This document shows, one piece after another, positions 1-12,293 of a stretch of DNA of 64,000 nucleotides. The stretch spans positions 361,508-425,507 of the forward strand of contig JAESIW010000020.1 of assembly GCA_016802295.1 (NCBI GenBank), in the 5' to 3' direction. The DNA is from Brachionus rotundiformis. Taxonomy: Eukaryota > Rotifera > Eurotatoria > Ploima > Brachionidae. The number at the start of each line of letters is the position of its first letter. Positions within the stretch are counted from its first letter, which is position 1. A program made the position numbers and the translations under genes. Under the pieces are notes generated by a model. That model worked only from the letters and a program-made list of their open reading frames with translations, made no database searches and was not told the origin of the DNA.

Positions 1-3000
1 CAAACTTTTTCCAGTGTACAAGCCCAAGAAACAGATGCTGAAACTGATGGAACAATTTTTTATACAAGTTGTAATATATTATTTTTATTCATTAATTAAA
101 AAGGCTAATTTTTTCTGTAGCAAGAGATATGTCATCCAAATATCAAACATTTATTACCACAAATGGTGTCCAAGCACAAACATCAACTAAAATAGGTGTC
201 TTTTTCAATTTTTTTTACAACTTTGTTATCTTGGTTTCTGTAGCTTTTTACCATTTAGTTTTAAATTTTGAAGAATTTATTTATATTATGCAGATTTTAA
301 AACAGCTATAATTAAAACTTAATTTAATTATAACTAAAATGAAGAATCTAAAAAGAAGGACTATGATCCATTCTGAGTGGCCTGAGGACTTGCTCAAATA
401 ATATTTTAAATAATAATAATAATTAGATATTAATTTGAATTATTTTTGATATTTAAAATAATTAGATACTGTAAAAAAATATCAGATAATAATTAGTATT
501 TTATTAGATACAGCTTTGAAAATATGAGCCATAATTATTTATTAATTCTTTTTTAATTATAATTTAAGATTTCATACAAATAAATGAAACTATTCGAAAG
601 TCAAATACCACAATAGAAGTTTTTTGGACTTCTCTTCTGGGAGATGCCAATTACACATTAATTTGTACACTCAACAATGTAACAGAGATAAGAAATTTTA
701 CCACAAATGTTTTAAAAAGTGAATGTGCATTTGATTCAATCATATCCGGTTCTACAATCAAAATAAGATTATTAGCTACAACTTTTGATTCTTTCTATGA
801 GTCAAATGATCATTTATTTCAAATAAGTATGATAAAAAAATATTTAATTAAAAAAAATAAAAAAATAAATTGTTATCAAGAACCTGACCCAGTAAAATAT
901 TTGTCTCAAATTAACATTACAGCTTATTCAGTCAAATTGTCTTGGGGAAAGCCAGATGGATATTTTGATGCATTTTATTTGAAACTGATGGGTCCATCCA
1001 CAGTCAACTTTACTTTTGAGCCTAATGTAACATCTATAACTATTTACCATCTATTAGCCGACAGCAGCTACAATGCTTCTATTTCTGTGCTAAGCAATAA
1101 TCTCCAGTCTAGCTCTATAACCAATAATTTCTCAACTTTAATTGTGGAAACCATTTATAATTTGGATATTCAGGAGTTGTCTCAAGTAAACTATTCATTA
1201 GTACCAAGCGAATCATTGATTGCGCTGGCAGATGTTACTTCCCAAAAATTTCAGACTAAAAATTTTACCTTAACCAAAGAAGCTTTGAATAAAAGCTCTA
1301 TAATAATAAAAGAAATAGCTAATAAGACCAACAATGGAACAGTGATGGTAAAAATGTTGGAATTTTCGGACACTGCTTTCAATCAATCAGATGAATATTT
1401 TGAAAATGATTTGGAGCTGTCCAGTCGTTTGAGCTTGAGTTTGGAAAAATTAGCCAGCAAAGTAGCTGTACAAAATCAAACTAATAACCAATTTGTGTCT
1501 AATTATTCGAATTTTTATCTAAAAACAAAACTAATTTCGGAAAATTTCTCCTGGTCAGATCTTTCATTTACATCAAGTAAAAAATTTCCATATTTTATTT
1601 ATTTTTTATCTAAATTATCAAGATATGACAAAAAACTATAGCAATATGGATGAAATAATCTTAAATTCAGACAACCTAAAGTATGATGTCTATTTTAACC
1701 AGGATTCAATTCAAGATCTTATTTTTAATAACCAAACACCACGTCTGTCCTTCATAGCATACAATTCACAAAAACTATTCAAAAGTTCCAGAGTATCTGA
1801 ATTGAACCAACTTGAAAATTGCATTAAGCAAACATTTTTGACCATGAACGTCTTATCGGCTTCATCATTGCATCAATTATCGCCAAGAGACAATTTGGTA
1901 AATATAATATTTTCAAGACAAGAGGTAAATATTATCTTTTTTATTTAAAATTTTTTTTGTTCCATATTTGAAGTTTGAATCCAATAAATTAAAAATTGGC
2001 AAAATGTTTTTTAAAAAATTTGATATTTTAATTTCTATATTTTGTTGTAAAAAAATAATGAAATTAAAAAAGATTTTAATAATTAACAGGTATCTGACAA
2101 AAAGCATGAATTTGACCAAAGTTAGATGGTTAAATGGTTGCCCTAGTAACTCATATTCTAAGTAGAACCATTAATACATTACTTTTATATATTTCGATGC
2201 CATTTTCCAAAGCTTAATTTTTGGACTTTATCTGTTCCTTCGACATCAATAAATGGAAAATTTTCAACCCTATTATTTCATATACAATTAATAAGTCTAT
2301 TAAGCAATAATTAATAATTTGGACAAAAACATACATGTTAAAAGGACTTTGATGGTATTTTTATGTATAATTAAGTGGGCATGTAACTTTTAATTATGTT
2401 ATTAATATTAAAATAAAAAACAAAATCACTGTACTAAAGAACAATTGTATTTTTTTATTTCTATTATTATAAAAAAGGTACATAAATAAAAAAAGTAATA
2501 CAATTTATATCAAATTAGAACGCAAAATAATTAAACATAGACAAAAATTATATTCAATTTACTTTTTTTATCGCGTTTTTTTCAACTTAGGGCTGTGAAG
2601 TAATGATTGAGGTCTCTTCAAGACGAATTTTTTTCGATATTGGCTCTTGTACTGGCGGATCGTCAGAAATTGATTCTTCATATACGCTGCTACCCAAATC
2701 ATTTACAATTTGAGCCTCATTTGGCTGACGAGTTAAGGCATTGGTTATAGCTTTAGGGCGACCTGGACGACGCAAGTGGGATGTGGAATGTTCTTTGCTA
2801 ATTCTTTTATGTAATAAAGTTCTTTTTTAGGAAAAGTTTTAGAGAACTGTTGGGTGAATAAAAACTTAGTTAGCCGAGAAAAGACAGATCATTTATAATT
2901 CTTAAGCCAATCTTTGCAGCTACAAATATTCAAAAATTGTCTTCTCGCTGACTCTCTGATGACATAATTCGTCTTTTGCTCTTCTCATTTTGAATGTTCA

Positions 3001-5329
3001 TGAACCCCGTTAGTCATTTTAACGATGATAGAGTCGTTAAAACTATTAAGCTTTAGACGAATTGTACATTTAGTAGTTTGATACCTAATGACATCGCCAG
3101 GCAAATTTTATGTCGTTATCGGCAAAAGTCATAGCTAGATGTCCTATAGCTGATTCTATGTTACGAAAACTACAGAAAAGGAGGTAAACTTTTACCTTTC
3201 CTCTAGTTTTTGTTCTGTTTCAATGAAGTTTTTTGGAATTTCTTCGATAAAAGACATTTTTTGAGTGGTGAATATTGTAAATAAACTCATCTTGTCGGAA
3301 TCAGCTTTTGCAGTTTTTTAAGATATATATTTCTTTCAATTAGATCAAATTATCTTTCAAAATAAATAAAATATTTACTAACTCAATCATATTAGACTTT
3401 ATTTAATTTTATTGTATTCACATATCTATATTAGCGAAAGGCATCTTTTGCTTTTGCTAGTATTTTTCTTAATTTTTTTATTTTTCCCATCGCTGTACCA
3501 ATAATCCCTGTATATGCTTTTAAAGTGGCCTAAAAGGTTTCTCTCTGTATGGTATCAGAGGCTTTTTAAAGTTACATAAACAGCATACAGTTCCATTCCA
3601 CGATCGGTTCTATGATGCATCCTGTGCTACATCTAAATCTTGCTAATTAAAACCAGAATTAGATTTCAGCATCACTTAGCTTGCGATAAATGTCGGTTTT
3701 CTGTCGGAACATCATAAAAAAGCCATGATATTCCTTTAATAAAATTAGGGTTGCTTAGTTATTAATTAAATTTCGAATTAGAAAAATTTAATTAAAATCA
3801 TTTTTTATCATTAAAATTAGTAATTTATTGATTACAAATGATAAATAAATTTAAAGATTTTTGTTAACAGTGACCAAAGTCTTATGACCGCTAATATTTA
3901 ATGTTTATTTTTTATTAATTTTAAAAAATAAAGAAATTTGACTTATTTATCTCAAATTTAGATAGAAGAAAAGTGTTCTACGGTGGACTACACTTTTGAA
4001 TGCGTATTCTGGGACCACAATAACAGTGACTGGAGTCCAAAGGGATGTAACTACACTAAATTGGAAAAAAATGGCAAAATAATTCACAAATGCAACTGCA
4101 GTCATTTATCTCACTTCGCAATCGTATTTCTTCCCATGGGTTACAAATTTCCGGTAGTCCTAGAAAATATTTTACTCGTTGTCTCAATAGCAGGTATTAT
4201 ATTATCAATTTTCGGACTATCAATTACTATCGGTATTGATTTTCTCATGTAATTTGTTTTAAAAAATTAGAAAAAAACGAATATTTTAATAAATTTTATT
4301 TTCAAACTTAAGAAAAATACTGCCGTCAAAATATAAGGCTAAAATTGGAAATTCCTATTCAATGGGACAAGGAAAATTGGGCAAGAATTTTTTAATCTTA
4401 TTTCGGCTTTGGTGCTGTACCCTGTTAATAATGAACATTGTCTATATAATTTTCACCACTACCAAACATGAGTTCGATTTTAATCCTTTTAGGAAAAACT
4501 GGGATTCCAAAGTCACAAAATGCATCACCATAGGTGCATCTTTTCACTTCTTTTTGCTGGCCTCGTTCTTTTTTTCAACATCTACTTCCTATCTTCAGTA
4601 CACAATGGTCAAATATAGTTTCAAAGTTTACAATAACTTGTTTATAAAATTGTTTATTCCATCTATTAGTATTCCAGCACTAATAGTAGCATCTGTTATC
4701 ATTGCGGACAAGAATGCCTACATGCGACCAGATGGATAGTAATTTTTAAAATTTTTTATCTCGGTGGCCAAGACTCATTAGCTCCTTGGCATGAAGATAA
4801 TTAATTAATATTAAAAATATATATTTATTAAAATTATTTATTAGTTGTTGGCTCAATGGATCATATTTGATATTTACTTTTGTCATTCCTTGTTTTTTGA
4901 TTGTCACAATAAATAGTGTCATTTTTTTAATCATCATTAAGCATCTTATTAAAACAGTCAAAGATAGAAGAAGATTGACAAATATTAAAAGCGAAAATGA
5001 CATTAGATCAATTAAAAAAGAATTGTTATTTATAATATCTTGTTTTTTAACAACCGGTAAGTATTAAAATCTAAAAATTTCAGCATTTATCAGTTCTTAT
5101 TTATGAAAAAAAAGAAATTACATGGCTACTTGGTAGCATGATTGTAGTACCTACAGTAGAATGGATTCATTATCTCACTGCATTCATTTTTTGTGCTTTG
5201 AATACCACCCAAGGCTTTTACATATTCATTGTAAACATTGTCATTTCCAAAGAAAGAAGGTCAAGATTAGCCCAAAAGCTCAAGTATGGATTAGAAAATG
5301 TTGAAAGTCACGTCTTAAATAGGCGATAA
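1..5329 (+). CDS. Adhesion GPCR (FN3 repeats, GAIN/GPS, 7TM), 5' end outside window
   Basis: A cell-surface receptor of the adhesion GPCR family. The exons I infer are 1-70, 121-195, 569-826, 881-1576, 1623-1924, 3962-4248, 4313-4738, 4845-5056 and 5115-5329. Their phases join into one frame of 847 codons counting the stop. The extracellular part has fibronectin-III-like stretches (VKLSWGKPDG near 930) and many N-glycosylation sites. The GPS motif at 3990-4135 has FECVFWD, a C-x-C pair and HLSHFAI, so the HL/S autocleavage site is intact. TM1 follows directly. TM2-4 lie in 4313-4738, the ECL2-like GYCWLNGS begins at 4737, TM5 is in 4845-5056, and TM6-7 (ITWLLGSM...NTTQGFYIF) are in 5115-5329. 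Two introns (827-880 and 1577-1622) are so short that one reads through as open frame. The intron 1925-3961 is about 2 kb and holds insertion debris. The ligand is unknown. The first two exons are less certain than the rest. Confidence 0.85.
1925..3961. other. Large intron of the GPCR gene carrying transposon debris
   Basis: The exons on either side join in phase 0 (donor GTAAAT at 1925, acceptor AG at 3960-3961). Inside lie the MULE-like tail at 2587-2775 and a stretch at about 2900-3240 that reads on the minus strand as a broken coding sequence with several stops. The rest is AT-rich filler. A possible extra micro-exon at 2090 would break the phase, so I do not use it. Confidence 0.6.
2587..2775 (-). 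pseudogene. Remnant of a MULE-type transposase C-terminus (GRPK tail)
   Basis: A 62-residue open stretch begins RRPGRPKAITNALTRQ and is rich in acidic residues. A basic Gly-Arg-Pro-Lys block after the SWIM finger is typical of Mutator-like transposases, and the MULE fragments elsewhere in this window (around 16910, 26390 and 33330) have the same kind of tail. The catalytic part is not recognisable here. It sits inside the GPCR intron on the opposite strand. It could instead be an unrelated AT-hook protein fragment. Confidence 0.35.
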
Positions 5330-6489
5330 ATGCAAATTTAATATTTATCTATACTAAAATAATAAAAATTTTGTGTTTTTTTATTAATTAGAGATTTAAT
5401 TGTAATTTTATTTTTTTCATTTTTAAACATTTAAAATTTAAAATTTTTTTAATTTGAAAAAAAAAATTTTAAATTTATGAAAATAAAAAAAATTAATAAA
5501 AAATTGAACACCAAATGTTGAATACTTGATTGTTTATCATTCTATCACAAAACGATTAATTTAATTTTGAATAGAAAAATTCGAATGTTGGTTTATTTTT
5601 TCAAAAAAATAATTGTGACTGATGGAAATTATGATGACCATGTTGGTCGATCAGTAACAAAATTGGATATTTTCTGAATACATTCACTATCTTTACTCAA
5701 TAAATAGAAAAGATTATCTATTCAACTTTTATTTAAAGTATTTGTTTGGCATCCATAAAGAGATGGTCAACTCAGAGAAGAAATAGAAATTTATTGATTT
5801 TGAAAAGCTATGCCTTAATTAAAAACCATAAAGATCCACAATTTTCTTTTAAGGTGGCATTACTAGATAGAAAAAACTATTTAACTATTTTTAAAAAATT
5901 GATTTTTTAATTGAAGAAAATTAAAAAAAAACAAGCAAAAAATATGCTAGCTCTTGAGTTATGATTGTGCTAGGACCAAATGATTGAATAAGGAAATCCG
6001 ATGATGGTTTAGAAAACACAATGAACCAAAATCAAAAAAAGATTAGAAAAGTTTATGCAAAATTAATTATTAACTATTTTTTTTAGATAAATTTTACCAT
6101 TTAAAATCTTAAGAAAACAAATTAAATTTCTATTTAAAATAAATGTTATTCATTTTAGAATTAAACTTATATTATTAATATTTTATTTTATTTATTTGAA
6201 GCAAATTAATTTCCTATGTGCCAGCACAGACCTATAAGAAAAAAAAAAGTAATTTAAATCAAAATTTCTTTGAAGTGAATTGCCTTGTTAATTATGGGAA
6301 AAATTGTCTATCTTTTCTAAAGCTTTTAAAGAATATTGATTGTATTTATATTAAATTATATTATACGATTGATAAATTAACAAAATTCAACTTATTTAAA
6401 AAGAAATAATTTTTTGAATAAATTTCTAGTCTCATAAGATAAAAATTAAATTATAATTGTTAAAATATATCAATTTTAGCCAGACCAAA
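5330..6489. other. AT-rich intergenic region, nothing recognised
   Basis: The region separates the 3' end of the GPCR gene from the 3' end of the channel gene (convergent genes). It consists of A/T runs with short open stretches of low complexity. I see no domain, repeat pair or RNA gene. Confidence 0.5.
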
Positions 6490-7911
6490 TTATTGTTTTG
6501 CTAGAGGCTTATCCAATATTTCAACTTTATCCTTTCTACGATTTTGCACAAAAATAAAAATAAAATGGAACAAAATTTCAAATAATTCAGCAAATGTCAA
6601 ACAGCTCGCACCCAAAAAAAGCCCAAATTGTCCTCCAAGATTGCCAAGCAATGAGATAAAATCTAATTCTGGCAATTCATCAATTCTTTGAACTGTGTTC
6701 GAATCAAAATAGACATTCAATGACAAAACACTGTCTTTCACCTGTTGAAGTGATATGTTCTCATATGGAAATCTTGACCTAAATGCCTTGTTGGACAAAA
6801 GATATTTTGCTGTAGAATAACTTGGAAAGTTCGAAGAACCTTTAAAAATGTTGAAATAATTTAATTCACATTCAATGGGACATTTAGTCGAACATGATTT
6901 ATAAAAGTTGCTCAAATTTTCTAAATTTTTTAAGCAATTAATTTTTTCATAAGATGATGAAAAATTTAAAGCTCCACAATTTTGAATTTTTTTTTCCCTA
7001 GCCTTGGCAAGAAAACATCCAGAAATACACATTCTTTGGTTGTAGCTGCCTATTGAATCAAATGTTTTTTTATACCAAAATGAGTCAAACTCATTTCGGT
7101 TTGAAGTATTAAGCACACAATTACTGTGAGGACTTGGCAATTTGTTGATGGTTATTTTATTTAGGATAAAATTGGTTTCAGTTCCTGTTGGAATGAAAAG
7201 ACCTTCTTCGATGTATAAAGGCGGTGATGTGCGATTATGGACCACAATCAGAGCGCCGAATTTATCCTCCCAGCATGGTTGGTACTCAGGTGCGCCAGTG
7301 AACAGTTTCAATTGCAAACCATGTATAAAACCAGGTTTTTTGTATTTTTCTATTGGTATAGAGTGACCAGTTGAGTTTTTTCCATAATTAAAACTGTAGC
7401 AGTTTCCAAAAGAGGACGCTTTAAAGGGAAAAATATTGTTTCTATCACATGGTATGCCGTCATATTGGCATGAGATTAACAATTTATCTAAAGAAAAACC
7501 CTTAAGAGTTGGTAAGTGAGTGCCTAGCAAAATAATCGTCTGAAGGTATGAACAACTACTGAAGCTATCGAAGTCCTCTGTGTAGAGAAATGATTCATTC
7601 AGTAATTTGGTCACATTGTTAAAATTATCATCTATGGTAAAATCAATTGGATTTATGTTACAAAATGTTACAGCTGGAAACTCGCGGTCGAATGATTGCA
7701 CAATTTCCATTCTGACAATGACATTAAACTGCAAGTAATTGGTGATTATTGACACAACTGAGTACACACAGTATGCAAAAAATGCCAAAAAAGTAGCAAT
7801 CCAAAATATTCTTAGGACAATATTCTTGGCTTTAAAAGCGTTTGGAATGCCATGGATAGTGCTTGACTCAACTATCTCTTTAAACTTTTGATTGAAGCCT
7901 TTTCCAAACAT
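6490..7911 (-). CDS. DEG/ENaC (ASC) family cation channel subunit, copy A
   Basis: A single-exon gene of 473 residues for an amiloride-sensitive-type sodium channel subunit. Such subunits are trimeric plasma-membrane channels gated by peptides, protons or force. Visible in order are the cytoplasmic N-terminus with HGI (residues about 19-21, the conserved His-Gly gating motif), M1 (about 30-58), the post-M1 motif FPAVTFCNINP, a Cys-rich extracellular domain with several N-glycosylation sites, CPIECELNYF, and M2 with LLGNLGGQFGLFLGAS, which holds the Gly-x-Ser selectivity filter. A short basic tail RRKDK follows. The length is normal for the family. An inverted, closely related copy lies at 24568-25984. 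The two are near-identical at both ends and divergent in the middle of the ectodomain. The stimulus cannot be read from the sequence. Confidence 0.93.
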   Translation of the reverse strand: MFGKGFNQKFKEIVESSTIHGIPNAFKAKNIVLRIFWIATFLAFFAYCVYSVVSIITNYLQFNVIVRMEIVQSFDREFPAVTFCNINPIDFTIDDNFNNVTKLLNESFLYTEDFDSFSSCSYLQTIILLGTHLPTLKGFSLDKLLISCQYDGIPCDRNNIFPFKASSFGNCYSFNYGKNSTGHSIPIEKYKKPGFIHGLQLKLFTGAPEYQPCWEDKFGALIVVHNRTSPPLYIEEGLFIPTGTETNFILNKITINKLPSPHSNCVLNTSNRNEFDSFWYKKTFDSIGSYNQRMCISGCFLAKAREKKIQNCGALNFSSSYEKINCLKNLENLSNFYKSCSTKCPIECELNYFNIFKGSSNFPSYSTAKYLLSNKAFRSRFPYENISLQQVKDSVLSLNVYFDSNTVQRIDELPELDFISLLGNLGGQFGLFLGASCLTFAELFEILFHFIFIFVQNRRKDKVEILDKPLAKQ

Positions 7912-8320
7912 TTATAGTATAACTTTAAAAGTAAAAAAAATGAAATTCTCAAGCTTGAATTTCATAAAATGATCTTGAAATTTTGAACAAAAAATGTTTA
8001 AATATTAATTTGAAAATTTATTAAAATTTTATTATTTTAAAATTAATTGAACAGTCTATCAGAAAAATTTAAGAAAAAAAATCATTAAAAAAATGAGTTT
8101 AATTTTTTATTGATTTCTTAGAATTTAATTTTTTCAAGTTTTTGTGTTTAAAAAAGTATCAAGAATTTTGCATCTTTTAATTATATTTTCTAATAAAATA
8201 AATAAATTTTGATCAAGTTTAAAAAAATAATATCATTAATTTATACATATGGGAATTTATAAATAATATGATTTAGTAAAAATAATTAGTTTCTTCTTAT
8301 CATCTGAGCCGGTAATGTAA

Positions 8321-8510
8321 GCTTTTTCAAGCAAAGTAAAATTTTTGATCAAATTTCAGGCGCTCAATCTTGCTCAAACATTTTTAGATGCGCAATTAAA
8401 TTTCATTGCATTTTTAGAAATTACAATCCTTTTTTTTTCAAAAGTTTGAAAATAAAGCTCTGAAATGTTAAAAGAATAAATTATAAAAATTTTACTTTGC
8501 TGCTTTTTCA
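8321..8510. mobile_element. MITE with 9-bp target-site duplication (MULE type), intact
   Basis: The element spans 8330-8501 (172 bp). Its termini are inverted repeats AGCAAAGTAAAATTTTT at 8330-8346 and the complement at 8485-8501. It is flanked by the 9-bp direct repeat GCTTTTTCA (8321-8329 and 8502-8510). A TSD of 9 bp fits Mutator-like elements, whose transposase relics occur several times in this window. Related copies start at 34484 and 57818. Confidence 0.8.
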
Positions 8511-8639
8511 TCAATTTCATCAATAAATTACTTTCGGGAGTATTAATCAAAGATCACTAGCCCGGCAGCCTCAGGAACCTGTCACCCATCGCTCTCCTTA
8601 AAGACAACAGCCACCTATTTAATGAATCAGCTGCTAAAA

Positions 8640-9735
8640 GTTAATTAAAAATGATAAAAATGAAAAATTATATATAATAAAAATGGTCATTTTTCATGGT
8701 CAAATATGCAACCAAAGGTGAAAAAGCTGGTCAGGCACTTTGTCAATTGTTTAAAGATATTATTCAACCTTCAGCGATTGAAGACAATCCTAGTACAAAA
8801 ATGAGATCTCTTATGATTAAATCTATTGCAAGAAAACGTGATATCAAACAATGCTATCAAGATTATTATATAATGAACCATTATACAATCCTTCATTTAA
8901 TTACTTTACAATTTCAACTGAAATCGATTCTAGAGAACTAAATTTAAATGTAAACGATGATGATGACTAAAAATTCTTTAATTGATTATTATGCAAATAG
9001 AAAACAAATAGACTTAATTAAAAATCAGTTATTTAAAATTGATAATCCAATTTCTTTCGTTAAATATTTTAAAATTGGCTAACAAAAATAAACTACCAAC
9101 TAGAGTCGAACAAGAAAAAACCATATGTCATTACCTTACCTAAAATAAAATACAATCCAGATGACATTGAAATGTATAAAATTTATTGTTATCACCAAAC
9201 GATCAAATATAGTGATCGGGATATTTCAAATATTAATGAGATCAGAAATAAAAATATTACAGAATTGTCGAAACAATTAAAAGAAGTCAGAAAAATCAAT
9301 GGATGATTTTATCCCTAATTGGTCCTAGTATTAACAACGACGAAAACGAAGAAGTTGATGATGTTAACCCTGATACCACTCATGATTTTTTATCTCACAG
9401 GCAAAACTACAAAGAGGAAGTGTTAAAAATTTTCGAAGGGATTTATATAAAAAATGAAAAAAAAAATATAACGAAGATGATGATGATAATTATAATGGTG
9501 TACCAAATATATTTGAAAGCGACTTAAATAAAGATCAAAAATTAGTTTATAAACTTCTTACAGACTACGAAAAATCAAAAAAACAACTACTCCTAATTGT
9601 AAACGGAACTGCTGGAGGTGGGAAATCTTTTACTATAAATGCTATTTTAAACCATTTAAAAAATAAGCTTAAGCGATGTGCTCCAACAGCAAAAGCCATT
9701 GTTAATTCTTTATTTAAAAATAAAGGTAATAAATA
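8640..9735 (+). pseudogene. Helitron Rep/helicase remnant, N-terminal half (PIF1 helicase)
   Basis: The plus strand reads, in drifting frames, as the protein of a Helitron rolling-circle transposon: KYATKGEKAGQALCQLFKDIIQ at 8700-8765, RSLMIKSIARKRDI at 8803-8845, LPTRVEQEK near 9090, and then the PIF1-type helicase start with Walker A motif NGTAGGGKSFTINA at about 9600-9640 and APTAKA at about 9680. Several frameshifts and stops make it non-functional. The HUH Rep nuclease was not found. The reading breaks at about 9735, where a LINE is inserted, and resumes at about 10600. Confidence 0.8.
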
Positions 9736-10560
9736 AGATTTTAATAATTACAGGGCTTTTTCAGTTCTTTCTCCAATTTCAAAATTGTTTGAGAAATTAC
9801 TGCCTCGTCAAATTTCAAGCTATTTTGAATCTAACAATATATTTTTTAATGGACACTAAGGATTCAGACCTGGGCATTCATGTCAGACTGCATTTCATGA
9901 ATATCTTAGTGAATTAAACCTAGCCAAAGAAAAGAAACTTACTACCTTATCACTTTTTATTGACTTTAGAAAAGCTCTTGACGTGATAGATCCAAATCTT
10001 CTTCTCTTGAAATAATTTCATTATGGATTTTACAATAATTCTTTAGATTTTCAAATAGAAAGACTATTATTCCCAAGATGATCAATCTTTGTGGAAATGA
10101 AATAAAAGTTGTCAATGAAATAACTCTTTTAGGTTATAAAATTGATCAAAATCTTAATTTTTCTAATTTTGTATGTAGTATCTCATTAATTGTAAATTAA
10201 AAATTATTCAGCATTAAGAGACTTTTCTATCTATCAACATCCGTAAAAATACAGTTTTTTAAGACCCTTCTTAGAAAAGTATGGCCTTTATGCATTCCAA
10301 CATAGAATACTAGATAGAATGCTATCTTTTGCTTAAGGAATCTGATAGAACCAACATCAAAATCATTAAATAGTGAAAAAACATTTGGATTTTTCTACTC
10401 AAGACTTAAAAATTGCTTTGTGATCAAGAGATCAATGTTGTAATTTACAACATTTAAGCATCCAATTTTTAATAATATTAATCTTATTTTTTCAGATTTT
10501 GTAAAAAAATTCCAAAAATTTAAATATTTCAATGTTTTATTTTTTTAAATAATTATATAA
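9736..10560 (+). mobile_element. LINE (non-LTR) reverse transcriptase fragment nested in the Helitron
   Basis: Reads as RT with FSVLSPISKLFEKLLPRQ, GFRPGHSCQTAFHEYL, then LFIDFRKALDVID (motif 2, with Leu where Phe is usual). After an internal loss comes TLLGYKIDQNLNFSNFV and FSIKRLFYLSTSVK, the usual end of the thumb region. The catalytic xADD box is missing. Several stops and deletions mark it as dead. It interrupts the Helitron helicase, so it is the younger of the two. Confidence 0.8.
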
Positions 10561-10599
10561 CAAATTAATTTTTAATTTGTAAATATTATTTTATTACAA

Positions 10600-11260
10600 T
10601 TGATGATTGGAATTGATGATTGGAAATTTCTATTAAAAAGAGAAATAAAACCAAATAACATAAAAGAATTTTCTGATGCGATTCGGCTATTTTCGGATAC
10701 ATCTACTTGTACTAAATATAATCATACAAAACTTAACGAATTAAATATGCCTATTTGTAGGCTAAACGCCGAAAATAATCCACCTTTAGCAAAAAATATC
10801 AACGAAGATATTTTTATGGTTTAAATAATACTATAAATATTGCTATAAATTCAAAAATCACCCTGACTACAAACTTGTGGACATCAAAGGGTTTAGTCAA
10901 TGGAGCTAATGGAATAATAAGAGACATCATTTATCCAAATGAAACTAATTAAAGAAATGGATTACCGTCTGTTCTGTTGATTGAATTTGATTATTACCTC
11001 GTCTTTTTCCGGATGACGATTATAAACACAATTGGATTCCTATCAACTGTTTGGAAGCCCATTTTAACATATTAAATTACAATAGGAGACAATTTCCTAT
11101 ACGTCTCGCTTATGCTCTTACCATTCATAAGTCACAGGGACAAACTATTTAAAAAGCAATAATAGACTTGGGAAAAAAAGAACAACGTTTTGGGCTTACT
11201 TTTGTTGCCTTGTCTCGACTTACCAGTGAATTGAAAAAAATAGATTAGTTAATCAGGTAA
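10600..11260 (+). pseudogene. Helitron helicase remnant, C-terminal half
   Basis: Continues the helicase after the LINE: IGIDDWKFLLKREI at 10603, then ITLTTNLWTSKGLVNGANG at 10858-10915, VLLIEFD near 10975, and RLAYALTIHKSQGQTI followed by FGLTFVALSRLTSELKK up to 11246 (conserved helicase motifs V and VI). Premature stops occur at several points. Pieces of the adjoining 3' region recur at 23481-23640 (inverted) and 23777-23880 (direct). Confidence 0.8.
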
Positions 11261-11829
11261 ATTAATTTCGAATAAATGAGCAATACCTAAATTATGCATT
11301 GACTTTTATTAACGCGCTTGATCATCGAGAAAGTAATTGGTTTTTTAAATTAAATCAATTTTTTCTAGTGTAAAACTTGTTGAAAATTAAGAATTTGAAC
11401 ATTTTAAAAATTGCAAATAATAAAAAAGGTGGTGCTTAAAATGATAAAAAATATCATCCGAAGTCTGCTTTTAGTTTAGAAAAAAGAATCCAAATTCCTA
11501 ATTGTTTAGACCAAGATGTAAATAACAAAACATTATTATCTCCAAAATTCTCTATTCATTTTTCAACAGTTTCTTATACTAAATAATGAGTCAAAATTAG
11601 TAAGTTTATAAGAGCAGTTGATGTAACTTGATGACGATGAAAGGAATAGGGTGCAAAGATGAGAATTATGGTTGGAATGGCGATCCAGGACGACAAGCTG
11701 GTAGTTCTGCATTGGAAAATGTATATTTAAATTTATGCGGAAAATGAAGATAACAAGAAGGTCAAAGTCAATATTGCAGGTCATTTTAAGTTCTAATTTA
11801 ATACAAAGTTAAATATCTTGCATTTTAGA
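11261..11829. repeat. Helitron 3' flank repeated around 23481-23880
   Basis: The stretch 11224-11340 matches 23777-23880 in direct orientation. The stretch 11340-11530 matches 23481-23640 in inverted orientation. Both are near-identical by eye over most of their length. The remaining bases to 11829 contain a non-assignable open piece. No Helitron CTRR end or terminal hairpin could be fixed. Confidence 0.55.
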
Positions 11830-12293
11830 GACTTGTTAAAGCACGAAGAAGAACTTTATTTGAAAATTTTTGAATAGATTAAAAGAAGACGCCTGAAATA
11901 ATGCATTCAAGGAAAAAAACAACGAGATAAATCTTCAAAAAATTCATTAATGTTGATTGACAGCTTTAAGAACTTAGCCTGAAAGATCCAATTAAGAATG
12001 CTAAATAAGTCTCTAAATAATCAAATGAAAGATCTCAAAAAGTTTTGTAAGAATGAAAGGACAGTAATAAATTGGCTAAACAAAAGTTGTAAAGATAAGA
12101 CTATAAAGAGAATTAATTATATAAGAAAAAGGAAAATGATAGAAAAAAGAACCCCAAGCCGAATAAAGTATAAAATGCTACAAGTGTGGTAATGAATACC
12201 CACATAGAAATCGTGTCCTGACAAAAATGCCACAAGTGTTATGAATATGGAATTTTTGCAAGATATTGTATTATAACAAATTACAGAAAACAT

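Noticed and set aside
2090..2120. Possible micro-exon of the GPCR gene
   Set aside because: Good acceptor but its phase does not fit the GPS exon, whereas a direct join does.
6218..6409. Open frame of 63 codons on the plus strand
   Set aside because: Low-complexity Lys/Asn/Leu composition, no start context, no homologous domain; expected by chance in such AT-rich DNA.
7142..7366. Open frame opposite to the channel gene, repeated at 25107-25331
   Set aside because: Antisense shadow of the conserved ectodomain coding sequence in both copies.
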